A stretch of 64,000 nucleotides of DNA. Origin: Rugosimonospora sp036494675 (GTDB lineage Bacteria > Actinomycetota > Actinomycetes > Mycobacteriales > Micromonosporaceae). Location: positions 1 through 64,000 of the forward strand of contig DASXOA010000073.1 in NCBI GenBank assembly GCA_036494675.1, in the 5' to 3' direction. Of this stretch, positions 59,965-64,000 are shown one piece after another. Position 1 is the stretch's first letter; every line of letters starts with the position of its first letter. The position numbers and the translations under genes are program-made. A model generated the notes under the pieces. That model saw only the letters and a program-made list of their open reading frames with translations. It made no database searches and had not been told where the DNA came from.

Positions 59965-60522
59965 ATGGCCACCACGAACGACCTCAAGAACGGACTCGTG
60001 CTCAATCTCGACGGTGATCTCTGGGCCGTTGTGGAGTTCCAGCACGTCAAGCCCGGAAAGGGTGGCGCGTTCGTGCGCACCACGTTGAAGAACGTGCTGT
60101 CCGGGAAGGTCGTGGACCGCACCTTCAACGCCGGCACCAAGGTCGATACCGCGACGGTCGACAAGCGGACGATGCAGTACCTCTACGCCGACGGCGAAGA
60201 CTTCGTGTTCATGGACCTGGAGTCCTTCGACCAGATGACCGTCCCGGGCGGCACCGTCGGCGACTCGTCGAAGTACCTGCTGCCGGAGGCGGAGGCGACG
60301 GTCGCCACCCACGAGGGCGTGCCGCTGTACATCGAACTGCCGACCAGCGTGGTCCTGGAGGTCACCTACACCGAGCCGGGCCTGCAGGGCGACCGGAGCA
60401 CCGGCGGCAACAAGCCGGCCACGGTGGAGACCGGCGCGACGGTCCAGGTGCCGCTGTTCGTCTCGACCGGCGAGAAGATCAAGGTCGACACTCGCGACGG
60501 CCGTTACCTCGGTCGCGCCTAA
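59965..60522 (+). CDS. efp: Translation elongation factor P
   Basis: A 185-residue, three-domain tRNA-mimic that helps ribosomes join consecutive prolines. MATTNDLKNGLVLNLDG opens it, the tip loop is HVKPGKGGAF with Lys at the modified position, and VTYTEPGLQGDRSTGGNKPA is domain II/III. The proteome here is Pro-rich, so it is likely needed. ATG start, after GGCAGGA. nusB follows 3 nt later. Confidence 0.97.
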   Translation: MATTNDLKNGLVLNLDGDLWAVVEFQHVKPGKGGAFVRTTLKNVLSGKVVDRTFNAGTKVDTATVDKRTMQYLYADGEDFVFMDLESFDQMTVPGGTVGDSSKYLLPEAEATVATHEGVPLYIELPTSVVLEVTYTEPGLQGDRSTGGNKPATVETGATVQVPLFVSTGEKIKVDTRDGRYLGRA

Positions 60523-60525
60523 TCC

Positions 60526-60960
60526 ATGCCAGAGGGTCCGAAAACACCGATGCCCGCGCGTCGCAAGGCGCGCAAGCGTGCCCTGGACGTGCTGTACGAG
60601 GCCGATCTGCGCAGCGCGCCGATCGATGAGGTACTCAGGTCGTCGATCTCCCGGATCGAGGGCCTCCGCCCGGGGTACCTGGACTACGCGATCCTTCTGG
60701 TCGAGGGGGTCGCGGAGCATCTCGGCCGGATCGACGAGCTGATCGCCAGCTATGCCGAGGGCTGGACCCTGGAGCGGATGCCGGCCGTCGACCGGAACCT
60801 GGCCCGGGTGGCCGTCTTCGAGCTGCTCTACCGCGACGACATCGATGATCCGGTGGCCATCAGCGAGGCGGTCGAGCTGGCCCGGCAGATGTCCACGGAC
60901 GACTCGCCCCGCTTCCTCAACGGCGTACTCGGCCGGATCGCCGAGTACGCCACCCGCTGA
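60526..60960 (+). CDS. nusB: Transcription antitermination factor NusB
   Basis: A 144-residue all-helical protein that, with NusE, binds boxA RNA for rRNA antitermination. RRKARKRALDVLYEADLRS opens the family, LERMPAVDRNLARVAVFELLYRDDIDDPVAISEAVELA is the second half, ending in FLNGVLGRIAEYATR. ATG at 60526; an ATG at 60550 is also possible. A run of 15-bp repeats starts at its stop. Confidence 0.95.
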   Translation: MPEGPKTPMPARRKARKRALDVLYEADLRSAPIDEVLRSSISRIEGLRPGYLDYAILLVEGVAEHLGRIDELIASYAEGWTLERMPAVDRNLARVAVFELLYRDDIDDPVAISEAVELARQMSTDDSPRFLNGVLGRIAEYATR

Positions 60961-61019
60961 GCGGGTCCCCGCCGGCCGGGTCCCCGCTGGCCGGGTTCTT
61001 CCTGGCCGGGTTCTTGCTG
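60961..61019 (+). repeat. 15-bp tandem repeat (x4) directly after nusB
   Basis: Units beginning GCCGGGT recur every 15 bp: 60961-60974 (first, one base short), 60975-60989, 60990-61004 and 61005-61019. Successive units differ by a few bases. Confidence 0.75.
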
Positions 61020-61038
61020 GTCTCGCCGCCCCCGGCAT

Positions 61039-61072
61039 CCCCGCCGGCCCTGCCATCGTAGGGCCAGCGGGG
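61039..61072. terminator. Convergent-gene hairpin between nusB and bldD
   Basis: CCCCG-CC-GGCCCT (61039-61051) pairs with AGGGCC-AG-CGGGG (61060-61072) across an 8-nt loop with a 2x2 internal loop. It can serve both convergent genes. Confidence 0.5.
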
Positions 61073-61081
61073 TGGGGCAGG

Positions 61082-61567
61082 TCACGCGAAGAGCGACCGG
61101 GGGTCGGTGACCAGGACGCCGTGCTCGGTGAGCCGCTCGACCAGGCCGGACGGGGACGAGTCGTACACGATGGCCAGGGCGCGCAGGTCGTCCGCGCGAA
61201 TCGAGAGCACGCGACCGTTGTAGTCGCCGCGCTGCTGTTGGATGGCCCGCGCGTACTTGGCGACGTACGACAGGTCCGCGTCGGTCTGGTCGTAGAGCTT
61301 TTCGAGGTCGAGGACGATTTTCCCGGCGGACTCGTGACGAACGCCACTCCCTTCGGGCAGCAGCTCGGCCACGGGTACTCGATAGAAGTCGGCCAGCTCG
61401 GCGAGTCGGGACACGGTCACGGCACGGTCGCCGCGCTCGTATGAGCCGACTACGACGGCCTTCCAGCGCCCGGCTGACTTCTCCTCCACCCCTTGCAGGG
61501 ACAGGCCCTGCTGCTGGCGGATGGAGCGCAAGCGGGCGCCCAGGGACTTGGCGTACTCAGAGGGCAT
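61082..61567 (-). CDS. bldD: Developmental transcriptional regulator BldD
   Basis: A 161-residue XRE-family repressor. PSEYAKSLGARLRSIRQQQGLSLQGVEEKSAGRW and AVVVGSYERGDRAVTVSRLAELADFY match Streptomyces BldD almost exactly, and the C-terminal domain has RAIQQQRGDYNGRVLSIR, the region that in Streptomyces binds c-di-GMP (RxD-x8-RxxD: here RGDYNGRVLSIRADD fits). BldD with c-di-GMP represses sporulation genes during growth. ATG at 61567 preferred, with GGGAG 8 nt upstream; ATG at 61585 adds 6 residues. bldD next to nusB/efp/pyrR also holds in Streptomyces. Confidence 0.93.
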   Translation of the reverse strand: MPSEYAKSLGARLRSIRQQQGLSLQGVEEKSAGRWKAVVVGSYERGDRAVTVSRLAELADFYRVPVAELLPEGSGVRHESAGKIVLDLEKLYDQTDADLSYVAKYARAIQQQRGDYNGRVLSIRADDLRALAIVYDSSPSGLVERLTEHGVLVTDPRSLFA

Positions 61568-61624
61568 ATGGACACTCCCAGTCACTGGCTCCGGGCCTCT
61601 TCCCGGCGATCGCTACGGAGCGTG

Positions 61625-61657
61625 ACCGTAATCGGGAAGCGACACTTGGTCAAGTGT
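61625..61657 (-). promoter_or_regulatory. bldD promoter with palindromic operator
   Basis: On the minus strand, -35 TTGACC (61648-61653) and -10 TACGGT (61625-61630) are 17 bp apart. The -35 lies inside ACACTTGGTCAAGTGT (61642-61657), a palindrome with 7-bp arms. bldD is autoregulated in Streptomyces, so this may be a repressor site. Confidence 0.6.
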
Positions 61658-61691
61658 TGTGACCTTCCCGTTTCGCGATCTGCGCTGCTGG

Positions 61692-61790
61692 TAGGCTCGC
61701 GACAGCCGTTGGACGCCTGGTGATCCGGTGTCTGAACGATCCCGACATCCTTTAACGACCCGTCCCGTGAGGCGGGGAAGGAGGTCCGCC
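61692..61790 (+). promoter_or_regulatory. pyrR leader: -10 hexamer and PyrR-binding stem-loop
   Basis: A -10 TAGGCT is at 61692-61697, giving a leader of about 87 nt. CCCG (61759-61762) and CGGG (61773-61776) close the loop TCCCGTGAGG, matching the known PyrR-binding loop (UCC-N-GNGAGG). The AAGGAGG ribosome site (61778-61784) follows directly, so bound PyrR could block translation, as proposed for mycobacteria. Confidence 0.75.
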
Positions 61791-62402
61791 TTGGCGTACC
61801 CATCATCCATCGACGAGACCGACACGGGCGGTGCGGCCGGCACCGGCGGGACCGCCGCCAAGATCGTTGTCAACGGGGCCGATCTGGCCCGCATCGTCGA
61901 TCGCATCGCACACCAGATCCTGGAGAAGACCGACGGGGCCCGCGACTGCGTCCTGCTCGGCATCCCCACCCGGGGCGTACCGCTGGCCCAGCGCCTGGCC
62001 GCCCGGATCGACGCGTTCGAGGGCGTACGGCCGCCGGCCGGTGCGCTGGACGTCACGCTGTACCGCGACGATCTGCGGCTGCGCGGCGCCCGCGCGGTCG
62101 GCCACACCGACCTGCCCCCGACCGGCATCGACGGCAAGCAGGTGATCCTGGTGGACGACGTGCTGTTCTCCGGGCGCACCGTGCGGGCCGCGCTGGACGC
62201 GCTGAAGGACCTCGGCCGGCCCCGGCTGGTCCAGCTCGCCGTCCTGGTCGACCGCGGGCACCGGGAGTTGCCGATCCGCGCCGACTATGTGGGCAAAAAC
62301 ATCCCCACCTCGCTCGCCGAGAGCGTCCGGGTCCGGCTGACCGAGACTGACGGCGACGACGACGTGCGGCTGGAGAACCCGCGGGGAGGAACGAATGACT
62401 GA
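61791..62402 (+). CDS. pyrR: Bifunctional pyr operon regulator / uracil phosphoribosyltransferase PyrR
   Basis: A 203-residue RNA-binding regulator with the phosphoribosyltransferase fold. DCVLLGIPTRGVPLAQRLA, TLYRDDLRLRG and the PRPP loop VILVDDVLFSGRTVRAAL are clear. It binds its own leader with UMP/UTP. The TTG at 61791 is chosen because AAGGAGG is 6 nt upstream; other in-frame starts lie in the leader structure. The first ~22 residues are extra. It overlaps pyrB by 8 nt (ATGACTGA). Confidence 0.93.
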   Translation: MAYPSSIDETDTGGAAGTGGTAAKIVVNGADLARIVDRIAHQILEKTDGARDCVLLGIPTRGVPLAQRLAARIDAFEGVRPPAGALDVTLYRDDLRLRGARAVGHTDLPPTGIDGKQVILVDDVLFSGRTVRAALDALKDLGRPRLVQLAVLVDRGHRELPIRADYVGKNIPTSLAESVRVRLTETDGDDDVRLENPRGGTND

Positions 62403-63435
62403 CCGCGAGCGGCCGCTTGACCGCGGCGCCTTCTCCGTCGGCACCGCTGGCGGCCGCGTTGCTGATCAAGAGCGGCCGCTTGACCGCGGCGCCTTCTCCG
62501 TCGGCACCGCTGGCGGCCGCGTTAGCGGTCACCTGCTCTCGGCGGCAGACCTGGACGCCACGGCGGCGACCCAGGTGCTGGACACCGCGGCCGAGCTGGC
62601 GGCGCTGTCCGACCGATCGGTGAAGAAGCTGCCGACACTGCGCGGGCGCACCGTCGTCAATCTGTTCTACGAGGACTCCACCCGTACCCGGATCTCGTTC
62701 GAGGCCGCGGCGAAGCGGCTGTCGGCCGACGTGATCAACTTTTCCGCCAAGGGGTCCAGCGTCTCCAAGGGGGAGAGCCTCAAGGACACCGCGCTGACCC
62801 TCCAGGCGATGGGAGCCGACGCGGTGGTGATCCGGCACGCCGCGTCCGGTGCCCCGCACCGGCTGGCCAGTTGGATCGACGGGAGCGTGGTCAACGCCGG
62901 CGACGGTACCCACGAGCACCCGACCCAGGCGCTTCTGGACGCGTACACGATGCGGTCGCGGCTGGGCCGGCTGTCCGGGCTGACCGTGGCGATCGTGGGC
63001 GACGTGCTGCACAGCCGGGTGGCCCGCTCCAACGCCCTGCTGCTGCACACGCTCGGCGCGAACGTCACCCTGGTCGGGCCGCCGACCCTGCTGCCGGTGG
63101 GCGTCGACGCCTGGCCGGTCAAGACCAGTTACGACCTGGACGCGGTGCTGCCCACCGTGGACGTGGTGATGGCGCTGCGGGTACAGCGGGAGCGCATGGA
63201 GGATTCGTACTTCCCCTCCGCCCGCGAGTACACCCGCCGGTACGGGCTGGACTCCGCCCGGCTGCGCCTGCTGCCCGAACACGCGATCGTGATGCATCCC
63301 GGGCCCATGAACCGAGGCATGGAGATCGCGCCCGAGGTGGCCGACTCGCCCCGCTCGACAATCGTCGAGCAGGTCGCCAACGGGGTGTCGGTCCGGATGG
63401 CCGTGCTCTATCTGCTGCTGGGGGGACAAGCGTGA
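62395..63435 (+). CDS. pyrB: Aspartate carbamoyltransferase with a duplicated N-terminal extension
   Basis: A 346-residue catalytic subunit making carbamoyl aspartate. FYEDSTRTRISFE (carbamoyl phosphate site), HPTQALLDAYT and the C-terminal MHPGPMNRGMEI are complete. The family begins HLLSAADLD; here 45 residues come first, with ERPLDRGAFSVGTAGGRV twice, coded by a 54-bp exact repeat. Between ATG 62395 and the conserved core no other ATG, GTG or TTG is in frame, so the extension must be translated. GGGAGGA site upstream. It overlaps pyrC (GTGA). Confidence 0.95.
   Translation: MTDRERPLDRGAFSVGTAGGRVADQERPLDRGAFSVGTAGGRVSGHLLSAADLDATAATQVLDTAAELAALSDRSVKKLPTLRGRTVVNLFYEDSTRTRISFEAAAKRLSADVINFSAKGSSVSKGESLKDTALTLQAMGADAVVIRHAASGAPHRLASWIDGSVVNAGDGTHEHPTQALLDAYTMRSRLGRLSGLTVAIVGDVLHSRVARSNALLLHTLGANVTLVGPPTLLPVGVDAWPVKTSYDLDAVLPTVDVVMALRVQRERMEDSYFPSAREYTRRYGLDSARLRLLPEHAIVMHPGPMNRGMEIAPEVADSPRSTIVEQVANGVSVRMAVLYLLLGGQA
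62407..62523 (+). repeat. 54-bp exact direct repeat inside the pyrB 5' end
   Basis: The unit 62407-62460 recurs exactly at 62470-62523, with a period of 63 bp (21 codons) and no frame change. Each copy begins near and ends near the 8-bp palindrome GCGGCCGC. I saw no further copy in this window. Confidence 0.9.
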
Positions 63436-64000
63436 CGACGTACCTGATCAGGGGCGCGTCCATCGTCGGTGCCGAGCCGACCGATCTGCTCATCCGCGAC
63501 GGGGTGGTGGCGGCCGTGGGCCGCGACGCCGGGGCGGCCGGCGCCGAGGTGATCGACGCCGACGGCCTGGTCGCCCTGCCCGGCCTGGTCGACCTGCACA
63601 CCCACCTGCGTGAGCCCGGCCGGGAGGACGCCGAGACGGTGTCGTCCGGGTCCCGGGCGGCGGCCCTGGGCGGGTACACCGCGGTGTGCGCGATGGCCAA
63701 CACCGACCCGGTCGCGGACACCGCCGGCGTGGTCGAGCAGGTCTGGCGGTTGGGCCAGGCCGCGGGGCTGGTCGACGTGCAGCCGATAGGCGCGGTCACC
63801 GTGGGCCTCGCCGGCCAGCGGCTGGCCGAGTTGGGTGCGATGGCCACCTCGGCGGCGGCGGTACGGATCTTCTCCGACGACGGGCACTGCGTGAGCGATC
63901 CGCGGCTGATGCGCCGGGCACTGGAGTACGTCAAGGCGTTCGACGGGGTGATCGCGCAGCACGCCGAGGAGCCCAGGCTGACCGCCGGGGCGCAGATGCA
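63432..64000 (+). CDS. pyrC: Dihydroorotase, cut by the window end
   Basis: The first 189 codons of an amidohydrolase that closes carbamoyl aspartate to dihydroorotate. The metal-binding HxH is DLHTHLREPGRED near residue 55, the NTDPV loop follows, and RIFSDDGHCVSDPRLM and AEEPRLTAGA are present as far as the end of the window. GTG start overlaps pyrB stop, so pyrR-pyrB-pyrC is one operon. The rest, including later metal ligands, is outside the window. Confidence 0.93.
   Translation, partial: MTTYLIRGASIVGAEPTDLLIRDGVVAAVGRDAGAAGAEVIDADGLVALPGLVDLHTHLREPGREDAETVSSGSRAAALGGYTAVCAMANTDPVADTAGVVEQVWRLGQAAGLVDVQPIGAVTVGLAGQRLAELGAMATSAAAVRIFSDDGHCVSDPRLMRRALEYVKAFDGVIAQHAEEPRLTAGAQM

Noticed and set aside
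61586..61790. A longer pyrR product from GTG 61728
   Set aside because: That start would translate through the PyrR-binding stem-loop and ribosome site; TTG 61791 has AAGGAGG at the right distance.
1..64000. Horizontal-transfer island, prophage or insertion sequence
   Set aside because: No transposase, integrase, attachment-site repeat or clear drop in GC was seen; most genes are core and in the conserved order.

Overview
The window is a 64-kb chromosomal segment of a high-GC (roughly 70% GC) actinobacterium. A bldD developmental regulator, the phosphatidylinositol-mannoside pathway (pgsA-patA-pimA), PdxS/PdxT vitamin B6 synthesis, actinobacterial EF-G2 and DUF5709 together point to a mycelial actinomycete, most likely Micromonosporaceae; that family assignment is an inference. 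Gene order from thrS onward follows the Mycobacterium tuberculosis Rv2614c to Rv2534c block (known gene order, recalled and not searched), so most of the window is conserved core chromosome. No transposase, integrase, phage gene, CRISPR array, rRNA or tRNA was seen.

Layout. 1-11.4 kb is a more variable arm: DUF5709, MgtC, topoisomerase IB, an SDR oxidoreductase, a glyoxalase-fold protein, a SigE-family sigma factor overlapping a membrane beta-propeller protein, an aldo/keto reductase, a MerR regulator coupled to a VIT-VWA protein, and a cyclopropane-synthase-like methyltransferase. 11.4-21 kb: thrS, a short gene broken by a stop codon, the HIT-family Ap4A phosphorylase, an MFS pump, an acyltransferase, a second aldo/keto reductase and EF-G2. 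21-31.7 kb: pgsA-patA-pimA, a small membrane protein, pdxS-pdxT-yebC, an MFS pump with its TetR, then ruvC-ruvA-ruvB. 31.8-43 kb: yajC-secD-secF-apt-rel, two membrane-anchored cyclophilins on the opposite strand, an MBL-fold hydrolase and hisS. 43-53.9 kb: aspS, a 54-codon membrane protein, rarA, a giant repetitive membrane protein, two small envelope proteins and alaS. 53.8-64 kb: ruvX-mltG-aroE-aroC-aroK, aroB-aroQ, efp-nusB, bldD (opposite strand), and pyrR-pyrB-pyrC, cut by the window end.

How it works together: three aminoacyl-tRNA synthetases plus hisS, EF-P, NusB and EF-G2 serve translation and transcription; yajC-secD-secF drives export; ruvCAB, ruvX and rarA serve DNA recombination and repair; the aro genes make chorismate; the pyr genes start pyrimidine synthesis under a PyrR-binding leader; the PIM genes build the envelope.

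Unusual signals: (1) at least eleven genes have a TANNNT-like -10 hexamer ending exactly 6-8 nt before their start codon, predicting leaderless mRNAs; (2) short tandem duplications (12-30 bp) sit at or across the ends of many genes; (3) pyrB must begin with a doubled 21-residue extension made by a 54-bp exact repeat; (4) a conserved short gene carries an in-frame TGA; (5) several clear operator-like palindromes are present. No strongly novel defence or metabolic system was found; the MerR/VIT-VWA pair is the least understood unit.
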